64,000 nt of DNA from Clavulina sp. PMI_390 (lineage: Eukaryota; Basidiomycota; Agaricomycetes; Cantharellales; Hydnaceae). A program made the translations under genes and the position numbers. The notes under the pieces were generated by a model. The model was not told where the DNA came from and did not search any database. It was given only the letters and a program-made list of their open reading frames with translations. The stretch covers positions 1 to 64,000 of the forward strand of contig WIDE01000004.1 of assembly GCA_015039315.1 (NCBI GenBank), written 5' to 3'. Positions 36,840 through 55,888 of this stretch are shown here, piece after piece (the first letter of the stretch is position 1; every line of letters begins with the position of its first letter).

Positions 36840-37940
36840 GTTCCCGATAATCGAGGAGATAGTGCTCAGGGGTGTGCGAGACAAGCACTAGGACTGCAAA
36901 TGCAATGCGGGGGAAGGGCAGAGTTTTGCTTCTGCAGGCCAACGGAAAAAAAGCGGGAAAAAAGGTACGGAGGAGTCAGGCAAGGTAGGAGTGATAACAG
37001 CCGCTATCCGCGCGCAAACTTCAGGGCAGAGCGCGCTGGGCGTGGAGGAGCGATGAAGGGCTCTCCCCTAGTGGATAGTATACCGTGCTGGCAAGAGGGG
37101 AGGAGGGGCGAAAGGTCGGAAAGGAGGCAAACGAACGTTGGATATGGATATGGAAATATGCTATTACTGATAGGACACATCCACTACAAACTGACGACGG
37201 CGACACTGCCACTGACACAAAAACTGAACAGCCGATAACACAAACGTGATTCTTTTGCCGGAGCCGATATCGTTCCTCCGCAGCAACATGTCCAGTTCCC
37301 CCATTCAGTTTGCAATGGACGGGGAGGGGATCCTCCAGGCCCCACACTACTCTATACATCCACATGGCACCCATCTGTCACTGACAGGCCTTCCTCCTCG
37401 CTGCATCTACTACCCAACAAGAGGCGGACGGGCTTCTGCGCATGGGCTCTGTACGTCATGTGGGGTACCAGTTGGACCACAACCGTCGTCATCTGCGCAT
37501 ATGCGCCGTATTACTCTATAGATACGTGGCCATTGACGTACCGGACTCATAGCCGATCATTAATGAAAAGACAAACCCCGCACCGTGTGGTCTCTGCGCG
37601 ATATGGACTGGTGCCTGCATGGAGGCAAAGGAGAAACTCCGAGACTATTCAGACCATTTCAACTGTGACCAAAAGATCATCCGGCAATAGAGACCAGAGT
37701 ATACAGCTCGTGTACTCTACATAATAAGACAGGCGGAGGGACGGACTACAATGTGCGAGGCGCGACACCATAGAACAAACAGGAACCCGAAAGCATAGAA
37801 AAATTTTACAGGATAAGAGCCGATCCACAGCCTACGCTCGCGAGTCAGACAAGCGATAAGCAGTGACGATCCGTACCCATTTTACATCCATACATGTACA
37901 CGTACATGATCCTTCATCTGTGACTAGTTTCAAGTCGACC
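36840..37940. other. Intergenic region between the TVP38-like gene and glucoamylase copy A
   Basis: It holds the promoter of the TVP38-like gene (36840 upward) and the 3' flank of glucoamylase copy A. No gene, RNA or repeat structure recognised. Confidence 0.5.
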
Positions 37941-40563
37941 TTAGCGCCACACATCGTTCTCCGTGTACGACCCATTCGAGGGCGCAGTCAGGCTGCGGTT
38001 CGGGTCGCTCTCCCACGTCACAGTACCGTTGAGAGTCTGGATATACTTGTACTCGAACGAGGAGCCAGCAGGAATCTCGATCGTGACAGTCCAGGATGAG
38101 TTGCCCAGCGAAGTGAGCCTATGCGTGGTGGAAAGTAAGATGGGGTGCCGTTAGGAGACGATCAGTATTGGGGAAAGAAAGAGCAATCAGGATTACTCAC
38201 TCGATAGGATCACCAGAGGCCCAGTTGTTCAGCTCTGATGATAGGATATCGGTCAGCCACCGTCTTGCAAGTCTAAGAGCAACGGAAAGCAGCCATGTAA
38301 ACACTCACGAGCAATGGAGCCCACGATTCCAACAGTCGCTCCAGCAACGACCGAAGCACTACCGATCTCCTCATTGAAGGTAATGGGGACCTTGGGGCCT
38401 GGACCAGCCCCACCACCAACGCAGGTCGTCGTAAGACCCTTGGCACCCCAGCTCGCACTGAAGTCGCCCTTCTTCGCATCAAGCGCCGTCAGCGCAGACG
38501 CAAAGCTCCACGTCAGCTTTTCCGCACTGAGCTGTGTCCCATTCGCCTTGTTGTATTGCTCGCTGAGCTGCCCGTCCGCTGGAGTGTACTGCGCCGCGAG
38601 CTCGACGAACCCATCTGCGTATTTCGTCACTGCCGAGACGAGCTTGGAGTAGGCCTTGGAGGACGACTTGTATACACCGACGGTGGTGCCTGAGACGAGC
38701 TGGGTGAAGAATGGTAGGGAGATGCTGGTGACGTTGATCTTGCCAGCTTGGTCCCACTGGTAGAGCGCATAGTAGAGCTGTTCAGCTGCGGCCAAACTGG
38801 ATCCAGATGGGGAAGGACGAATGAAATGATGAGCAAAAAGGTGTGTTCTAGAACCAAAATTATACTCACGTTGCGAGATACCAAGGGTTGCCTATCCGTG
38901 CATCGAGAAACTATACGTAAATAACTGGGAGTAGCCAGAGATATGCTTAACGACACACGTACCATTGTAGTACACATCCTCGGGGTATCGTCCAATATTC
39001 ACTGCACTGCCGGCAGCGATACCACTATTGATCCCATAGATTGAGCGGAACGCATTCACGGTGCTGTAGTGGTTGAGGAGCGCCATGTCGGATGCAGGCT
39101 GGAACGTGCTAACATCATTGGGGGTGGCCTTGGGACTTGAGGGAAAAGTTTCGCAAATGGATAGGAATACGTCAGTAACAGAATCTACACCACACAAGAG
39201 AGAAAGAAAGGGACGTAGGGCCCATAGACGTACTCAAAGGTATGAATGATCCCCAGGATAGTGTTCACATCCAAGCCAGACCTCCCATTATCAACGTTGA
39301 TATTAGCAATCAGAGCGGACGAAGTGGTGGACCAGAATGACTGTGTAAGTAAGATCGAACGAGGTTCGTCAGTGAAATAGCAAAGCAAAGCTCATGCCCA
39401 ACAGCCCTGGCCGCACCTGAAGGAAGCAGAGCAACGAGTCTGCAGCACTAGTGTATGTACCAGCACGAACATAGTCCTTTTGCTTAACGGCGAACTTGGC
39501 TCCTTCGCGGAGGCCACGATGCTGCACGGCGATGGTGAAGAACGAGCTGCCATCTACCTCTTCCCAGAGGTCGAATCCTGTCATGTTCCAGGTGGAGGCC
39601 ACAAAGTCAAGATCAATCTGGATCTTTGGCCAGAGAGTGTTGGCGGGATAGGACTTGTTGCCTTCAGAGATGAAGTAGTTTCCCTATCGGCAGACATGAG
39701 GTTCAGCTGATGAGAGATATAACAGCAGAACGACTTACGAGAGTAATCATGGCCTACAATGATGGGGGTGAGCGTATCAGCAGCGACCCAGGCAATGCTA
39801 GAAACCCAAACTCACGGTTGCGCGAAGAGCAGGACCATCCCGCTGTGGGCGACCCCACGACCCATTGAAAGCCGTCAAGTTGACCTACAAAGACTTTTTA
39901 GACCCCCTGCCGGTTAAAAGGAATTCCAGCTGATTTTACCTCGAATTTGGGTTCCCCAACATTTCCAGAGAGGTTCGGCACAGTCTGAAGGATACCTTCG
40001 GCGGCAACAAAGTCCGTGATGTATTTTAGCGTGGACTTGGACGTATCGCGACCGAGAGTATATTGGTCGATGATCCACTTATAAACCTGTGGAAAAATAT
40101 GAGATGAGAAATTTCAAATCCATATACATGTGTGAGCTCAGCGCACAAGAGAGCTATCACGAGTCCCTGCATGGGAGGAAGACGTTAGCGCGAGACATCC
40201 TGAGAGCTGCTAATTTGTCACGAACAGGTGTAAACGTAGTCCGGGTTCACGGTGGATGGAGACGCGACGACGACACTAGGGAAGAATGATGCGTCAGCGT
40301 TGCATGAAGGTTGACAACAGCGAGTCGACATACCCAGGCTTCGCTCCACTAGTGCCAATGTTCGCGAACAATCCGGCTTTGGCGACCTTGTACTCCTTGC
40401 TACGGTACGAGGAAACATCACCAGCCAGGCAAGTCTACTCCGTCAACAAAACAGTTGCGTGAAGGAGTTCATGGTCGTCAGCATTATGCTGAGCGACAAG
40501 TTGCTAACATCTGACCTGGAGGAGAGCGAACGACGCGACGATGCCCGTCAAGAAACGACCCAT
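37941..40563 (-). CDS. Glucoamylase GH15 with C-terminal CBM20, copy A
   Basis: Secreted glucan 1,4-alpha-glucosidase that releases glucose from starch ends; the CBM20 module binds granular starch. It starts with a secretion signal (MGRFLTGIVASFALLQ) in a strong CCACCATGG context. The family start is visible (YKVAKAGLFANIGTSGAKPG), then ASPSTVNPDYVYTWTRDSS. The general-acid Glu is in DLWEEVDGSSFFT and the base Glu in LSEQYNKANGTQL. A Gly/Pro linker (CVGGGAGPGPKVP) separates the CBM20 domain, which ends WESDPNRSLT then ENDVWR. The exon pattern, including 20-nt and 15-nt exons, matches the two copies upstream. It is more diverged from B and C than they are from each other. All visible parts are intact. 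A TATA-like AATAAAA lies about 65 bp before the start. Confidence 0.93.
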
Positions 40564-40625
40564 GGTGGTTTAGAGGGAAATCAGACAGGACGCAGTGGAG
40601 CAACAAGCCGTCGTCCACGCCATCC

Positions 40626-40636
40626 CTTTTATTATG
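40626..40636 (-). promoter_or_regulatory. TATA-like element of glucoamylase copy A
   Basis: The minus strand reads CATAATAAAAGGG about 65 bp before the start codon. It is a degenerate TATA box, called from position and AT content only. Confidence 0.4.
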
Positions 40637-41378
40637 CGAATTATCATCATGAGGTTCGAGGATGGTTCTGGGGCCCCAGGATGATCACATCAGCCAAGCC
40701 ATTAAAATATCGCATGTCATCGACTTTCGCAGGGTGGATAATAGTTTGAAACGATCGGGAGATATTGAGGTCAGCTGAGAGGCCGGAGCCACAATCAAGT
40801 TGATGAGCCCAACACATATGTCTGCTCCGTGAGAAAGCTTCTTTTCTGTGACAAGTCACGGGTAGCCCCAGATTTTTGCTTCTTCAACCTCACAGGGTGA
40901 ATTAGCGTTTTTCGCCCACGAGCGCGGAGCAATAAATCGCAGAAATAACTCGCGATCGAAGCAACCCTGAACGGATGTCACAAGCGCGCCTCTCTATCCG
41001 GTCGTTAGCCGGTCCGCGCGGTACGACTCTGTGCCTTCATCAAATTATATGAGTTATACCACCAGAGCACAAGCACTCTTTGTCTCATCATCCGACATGA
41101 AGTTACGAGGAGCTGCCATGCGATGCCAAGGATAGCTCTGAGGTTGCTATGACTGCTATCAATCCCACCCTCAAAAATTGAGGCATGCAGGCCTTCACCG
41201 ACTCGATGAACCGCGCAAACCTGATCACAAGCAGTGCGGTCGGGCAGAGCCACCCGATAAACATTCTAAATCTTGAGAGCTATTATTATTCGAGCTCAGG
41301 ATCATATATCCCTCATTATATGATGGAGGAAAGAAAACCCAGAAATCGCAATTGGCGCTCATCCAAACATGATAGAGA

Positions 41379-41642
41379 NNNNNNNNNNNNNNNNNNNNNN
41401 NNNNNNNNNNNNNNNNNNNNNNNNNNNNNNNNNNNNNNNNNNNNNNNNNNNNNNNNNNNNNNNNNNNNNNNNNNNNNNNNNNNNNNNNNNNNNNNNNNNN
41501 NNNNNNNNNNNNNNNNNNNNNNNNNNNNNNNNNNNNNNNNNNNNNNNNNNNNNNNNNNNNNNNNNNNNNNNNNNNNNNNNNNNNNNNNNNNNNNNNNNNN
41601 NNNNNNNNNNNNNNNNNNNNNNNNNNNNNNNNNNNNNNNNNN
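41379..41642. other. Assembly gap, 264 N
   Basis: Unknown bases between tandem, similar glucoamylase genes. The break may come from repeat-related assembly difficulty. Its true length and content cannot be judged from the window. Confidence 0.99.
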
Positions 41643-41730
41643 GATGATCGAGCGGCCGGGGCTCGGCGGAAGTTTTGAGGAGTATCATTTGGCCTGGGAT
41701 CGACCCAGCCAACTCAGGAGCCACACACGT

Positions 41731-44267
<2,537 letters not shown>

Positions 44268-44330
44268 AGTGGTCCAGAGGGGGTAGCACAAGTCTCTGTG
44301 CCCAGAACCATCACCATTTTCCTCTTGCTT

Positions 44331-44336
44331 CTTATA
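44331..44336 (-). promoter_or_regulatory. TATA box of glucoamylase copy B
   Basis: The minus strand reads CTGGTATAAGAAGC about 65 bp before the start codon, with position and sequence typical of a TATA box. Confidence 0.5.
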
Positions 44337-44528
44337 CCAGACGCGCCTTCGAAGACTTATAGATCACGTGAACCTTCGCCATCCTTTCTTCTGCCAGCAA
44401 GTCAATGACTGAGCTTCATCTACAATGATGTGATTGTGGCTGCCAAGATCACATGAGTCAATCGCCGGCGGGCTCGCATGGTCTTTGCTAGGTATAATTG
44501 CATCCGGACATTCGATCGTAAGGTGATA

Positions 44529-44578
44529 GCCATGGTAACACGATTGTCGTCAGCGGTCATGCGCAGCGACGAAATGAA
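44529..44578 (-). repeat. Promoter segment shared with glucoamylase copy C
   Basis: This 50-bp stretch, about 260 bp upstream of the copy B start, matches 48158-48207 upstream of copy C at about 40 of 50 positions by eye (core cagcggtcatg is identical). It shows the B/C duplication included upstream regulatory DNA, or that this element is conserved. Confidence 0.65.
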
Positions 44579-45390
44579 CGATCCCCGCATGCACACAGAG
44601 AGCGGGGAAATAGCTGTTGAGCTATATGTGATGAGGCGAATAGGTTATATCTTCTTCCGCGAAAGACGCTGCGGCATCTCCGCTGGGAATTTTGGAAGTG
44701 AATGAGCTCTCAACTTGTGTGCGAAGCCAATGAAGGATATAACAGCCATAAACAACTCCTCGAAAGCTCACTCTTTCGCCTATGCTTCATTCCAAGTTGT
44801 CAGTTTCAGATGAGTAACCTATGCTAACTTCCTCTGTGTGGAATGGTATAGTATAACCATACTTACTTACAGCTCTTCAGGCTGTTGTTGTTGTTGATCT
44901 TTTGTTTATTAGTCGTATTGAGCTGCGCATATATCGTGCACGCATAGAAGAATCCGGGGGAACTATTCTACGAATAAAAGAGAACCGGATAAATAGGGGA
45001 TAAGGAAGGAGAAATAGAAAATTGGAGAATAATAGAAGGCGTGGGGGTCCAAGCAATCCAGGGATTATAAGGCGTCTTCAGGTTGTTGGGCCTATTGCGA
45101 GGGTGGGGCCAATAGGATCTTCGATCTTCCTCACCAATCTCTCAGACTCATTTCTCCTCTAAATTTGTATTGTCGATCCCCCTCTTATTTGACATAAAGA
45201 AGCAGCTATGGGAGGTATTCGCTTCATTGAGGTACCGATCAGGGAAATACAGAGCAAGGATGGCAGCTCCCATGGGCTACTAGATACAAATCAGAATCCG
45301 AAAATAACTCAACGAGTAGTGGGGCTCAGGAGAGCTTGAGCATGTCCTATTATAACTTTGACTTGGCCAATTGAAAATAAGGAATATCGA

Positions 45391-47957
<2,567 letters not shown>

Positions 47958-47992
47958 GGTGGTTCGGAGGGGACAGTGCGAAGCTATGAGCC

Positions 47993-48002
47993 AATAAATA
48001 CC
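47993..48002 (-). promoter_or_regulatory. TATA-like element of glucoamylase copy C
   Basis: The minus strand reads GGTATTTATTGG about 40 bp before the start codon. It is an AT-rich core-promoter candidate, weaker than that of copy B. Confidence 0.35.
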
Positions 48003-48157
48003 ATCATCGCTCTCCTATGCGCTTTTCTTATGACAGATGGATGTGCCTCCGAAGCCAATTGGTCATGTCATCCCCCGCAATCTCGCCACCGAACGATTCG
48101 CGTGGTTTGCAGCTAAATATATTCGCATAAGGAGACACAATGGTTACTCTATTACAG

Positions 48158-48207
48158 ACCATGGTAACAGACTTGCGATCAGCGGTCATGTGCAGAAACG
48201 AAATGAA
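48158..48207 (-). repeat. Promoter segment shared with glucoamylase copy B
   Basis: Counterpart of 44529-44578, about 200 bp upstream of the copy C start. The similarity stands out because surrounding intergenic DNA looks unrelated. Confidence 0.65.
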
Positions 48208-49506
48208 GTGTCTCCACATGTCCACACAAAGCAAATATTGAACAGCATGCGGAGAGGCTATTAGACTCGGCCATCTCGCCACGATGGCATCTCGGACGGG
48301 TATTGTAGAACCGGAATGTCTCGTCATTCGTGTTAAGGCGGCAACTATGCACAAGGGTCATGCAAGGTGACATCACAATGGAGGCCATGCAGATCCTCGA
48401 CTGCGCACACGAGACAGGGAGGCCATCATTCAGGAGCAAGACTGCGATATTTGTGCGACGTCGATAAAGCCGAATTCTCAGGAGGGCGGCGATGGTCCAG
48501 ATGGCGATCTTGGATGCGCAACAGGAGAAAGCGGACTTGTCAAGCTGGGAGACCCTCCTGGGGTCCATTCACTGTCATGCCGTACAGGATGACCGCTCAC
48601 AGGGGTCCTGGTTGCCGATAGCCGGAAGGTAGGGCTGGCGAGAACAACAGCAATGGTCACAGCGAAGAGCAAAGCAGATACAAATGGCAAGGCGCAAGAC
48701 ATGTAGCGAGCGTTGGATTTTGCGACCAGGAAAACGGTATTCATTGTTTGTAAGGGAAGGTTGAGACCATAAGCAAATAGCAATTCCTTGCAGTACCATA
48801 AGGAGTCGGCATTCATGAGTTTCAGCCCAGAAGGCTTGAGTGACTTGATTGTGAGGTAGGAAGCACGTCGTATCACCACACTCTCTTCCATAGCTTCTTC
48901 AAGATTTTCACGCATAGAAGACGAAGAGATCAAATCCTGACGTGCTACATGCCGCATGTCACAACCTGGAATGATGCTAGACAAATGAACTTTGGTCAAT
49001 AGAAGGTGCTTTGTTGATTTGTGTTCCGCATGGTGCTTCAGAAGGCGTTAGGCTTGGTACCCAGCTTGTCAGCGGAAAGTCACACAATGAGGCCGTTGTT
49101 CGAAAGGAAGCTGCTGTTGGCGGGTAAAGTTTCAAGTTGTTGCTAACCAATGAAAATACTAAAAACATCAGGGTAAGGTTTAGAAGGGAATGTGGTCCTG
49201 ATCCAAATTATAGTGAAGCTCCGAACGACAAGAAGAGCACATGTAAGATGGCTGTCACAAGGAAGCCTTAGCAAATCATGAGTACCACTCGTATCTGGAA
49301 CAAGGACCACGGGCCCAAACGACCCATGCTCGCGTAGAACGGCGAGAAAGAACCATTGATCCAAATAGGCTGTAGCTAACGTAGGTGACGGTGTGCGATG
49401 TTCCTGAGTCCAAATATGGCTGTTGCGTAACTCCATATGAAATATTGATTCGTGTTGTGGTTTGGTGTGGTCCGGCGCTTGGCACTTACCACCCTCCATC
49501 CCCTCC

Positions 49507-51612
49507 ATGATCGTCGAGCCCTCGACGTCGTACAAAGGCGACGCCGACCACGGCGCCGTAACACGTGTTGTTAGCAGGAATTTTGAGTCACCTCCTGCAT
49601 ATCTCCATGCTCCAACCTACACCCCTGAAGCTCCTGCGTCGACCTCATTACGACAGGCCGACGCCGAGACAGCCTCCGTCCACTCTTCCTCTACATCATC
49701 ATCATCCGACTCAATACTTGCTCTAAAACTCCAGCAACGAAGAAAGCGACGGAGGAAATGGATCGCCATCTTCTTCGTCTCCTTTGTGGTGTACACGATT
49801 GCTCTCGTCGTCGTAGTCATCAAAGTACGCTCCCTTGCCCGGCGACGCCTCTGCAGTCTGTTATATGCATTTGTCTGATTCTCCACTCTTGTGCAGAAAC
49901 CCTGGAAGTCACACTTTCATGCATCAACCATATACATCCCTCCTCCGTGGACTATCCCCACCGCACCGCTCACCAACAGCTCAAATTCTGGTGGCGGTGG
50001 GTCTGGAGACCCATCTGGTGGCGACCACTCTGGCCTTACGATACAATGCTCAGCTTGGGACACCATCAGCCCCGACAATTCATACATGCAAACTTACTTC
50101 CCGCCAAATACTTCAGAAATATTCATCAATAATATGGCGGGCGGCTGGGTTGGGGGCTCGCTCCACGTTCTGGAATCCGGGTCGAACGATGCAAACATGA
50201 CTGGCTACTACAAGGTGCAGGTCACCGTACAACCCCGTTTTCAGAACGACGGCGACGACATTAGGGAGAATATCAACGTTTGTGTCCTGGGAGGCTCAAC
50301 ATTCGGCAGTTTCGGAGTCGGTGTTTACAACGTGAGCACTATCCCCCTTGGTCTTTTTAGATGCGGCGCTGATCTTCTCTTCTTGGTTTCTACCCTTCTT
50401 TCCCGCACCCATCCACTCCCAGGCGAACCAATCGAGCCAAGCCCCGATAACTGTGAATATCGATGTATTCGTGCCACCAAAAGGCACACTTCCCTCCTTT
50501 GCTACTTTCCTTCCCAATTTCTCCCAAAACATCGGCTCTAACTCATCGTTGAAACTGACGGATCTGTCAATCGGCGGGCCGGCAGATAAACTGTTTATCA
50601 GTGGTGTATGTCATGTTTGTTCCACTCCTTGGGTTGCTAGACTCATCGCCCCACCCTGTTCAAAATTATATTAGGGAGAAGCTCGGAAAGTCCAGATCAT
50701 CTCATCTAGTTCCTTTTCTGGCACTGTCACCGTTTCTGAATCCCTCACTATCCAATCCACGTCATCAAGTTCAATTAACGCCAACGTGACTTTGGTATAC
50801 CGAGGGCAGCCGTTTTCGTTGTCCCTTCAGTCAAATCAAGCGTGAGTGCCGTCCTAGGCCCCTTGCTGATCTGGCAAAATTTGCGAGGCTGTGCAACTAA
50901 TTACCCATCCTCCACTTTACCCGTCCTTCCAATTGGTCCGATCTCTACCGTTCCTCGATATTTTTTGACGCTTCCACTTCGTAATATTGCTGCGGACAAC
51001 ACCGGTTGGAGCAGTCCGATCAATGCCCTTATCCGCATGCAAAATCTTGGGACCGTTACTGAAACTGCACTAGCAAATCTCTCTCCGGTGTTTTGCAATA
51101 TCACAGCACGGACGAGCCACGCACCTTTAACACTCGGTGTGGCATACAGGAGTCCAAGAGTAGTACTAAATACATGGGCCGAGACACACAGCGCGCCGTT
51201 GTATGCTGCAATGCCGCCAGCATTCGAAGGTATGTGTGATGCAATCATGCTGTTTGGTCATAATTGTTTATTCCGTTCCTTCTTCGTTGCATATAAAGGG
51301 ACATTCAACCTGTCGGCTGCTCAGTCCGTGGCAAATTTGGTCACATCCAAAGTCACTGATCCATTAAACGAGGGGCGATCCCGCTACGTCAAATATGCTA
51401 CACCCAACAACTCACCTTTAGTATATGGTGGGACGTCATGGGCAAACGGGGACACCAAGGAGCTCGTCCGAGACGGGCAAGCTGGATTCCTTGTCAGTAA
51501 ATTGACAGGAGAAACCGAAAACGCCCAGGCTACACTGTCGCTGGGCGACCCCAATCCATTTTGGCAAGACGCGTCGAATTGGCCTGCGGGTTGTACTGTC
51601 GGAGATGGGTGA
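49507..51612 (+). CDS. Single-pass membrane protein of unknown function
   Basis: I do not recognise a named family with certainty. A six-exon model (49507-49824, 49897-50331, 50423-50605, 50675-50841, 51015-51229, 51299-51612) gives 543 residues with consistent phase. The N-terminus is Pro/Tyr/Ser-rich and presumably cytoplasmic (ESPPAYLHAPTYTPEAP). A basic patch (QQRRKRRRK) and one transmembrane segment at about 85-105 follow (WIAIFFVSFVVYTIALVVVV). The remainder looks extracytoplasmic: Asn/Ser/Thr-rich with many N-glycosylation sequons, and beta-strand-like repeats such as GGWVGGSLHVLESG and VQIISSSSFSGTVTV. This is a type II topology resembling uncharacterised agaricomycete adhesin-like proteins. 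The exon 4/5 junction and the C-terminus (stop after CTVGDG) are the least certain. It is divergent from glucoamylase copy C. Confidence 0.72.
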
Positions 51613-55384
<3,772 letters not shown>

Positions 55385-55888
55385 ATGTAGTCAACTTCCC
55401 AGCACTCCTTTCATTTCTGGACCTACTATTAGACGCACAAGGGCAGCTCGGACTGTCTACGCTATTTGTAATACTGTATCCTTCATCATCACAAGCTCCT
55501 CTATTATCTCAAACACACTGGAACCGAAGCACGGGTGTTCCAAGCGACCGTTCACCCCCAGCTGTATGAGTACGCGCACAAATTCTACAAGTTGTTCAGG
55601 TCACCTCTATCTCTAGAGGCTGCAGATCCCTCACACCTATGGTTCTCCAACCTCATATAAGATTAGTCGACCTGGAAATCAATGATGGAAGCACAAGTCA
55701 ACCCAAAGTCAATTGTGAAGTCCTTCGTGTCCGAATACTTTGGATGAGCTTTGTGAACAACGGATAAATTCAGTAGAGAGATAGCAAAACTGGTAAACGT
55801 CCATTTGTGGTGAGAACTTTGTAGTACGTGGTCCGCCCGCCTTTCTGAAGCCCACGAATCAATCAAGTACATATCAATGTTCTTGCGA
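55385..55888. other. Convergent 3' region between ATP sulfurylase and carboxylesterase
   Basis: Both flanking genes end here. Bases hold the two 3' UTRs; no gene or RNA recognised. Confidence 0.6.

Larger units (their letters stand above)
40564..41730. other. Intergenic region between glucoamylase copies A and B, with assembly gap
   Basis: It holds the copy A promoter and the copy B 3' flank, interrupted by a run of N. Frames crossing the gap are artefacts of unknown bases. No other gene recognised. Confidence 0.6.
44268..45390. other. Intergenic region between glucoamylase copies B and C
   Basis: It holds the copy B promoter and the copy C 3' flank. There is a short GTT repeat (ctgttgttgttgttgat) near 44880. 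No gene or RNA recognised. Confidence 0.55.
47958..49506. other. Divergent promoter region between glucoamylase copy C and the membrane-protein gene
   Basis: It separates a minus-strand and a plus-strand gene. A minus-strand frame at 48478-48999 (up to 173 codons) has one hydrophobic stretch (FVSALLFAVTIAVVLASP) but no recognised family or splice context, so it is not called as a gene. No RNA gene or transposon ends seen. Confidence 0.45.

Noticed and set aside
48478..48999. Open frame of 173 codons (-) with one hydrophobic segment
   Set aside because: No family recognised, non-coding-like composition, and it lies in a divergent promoter region.
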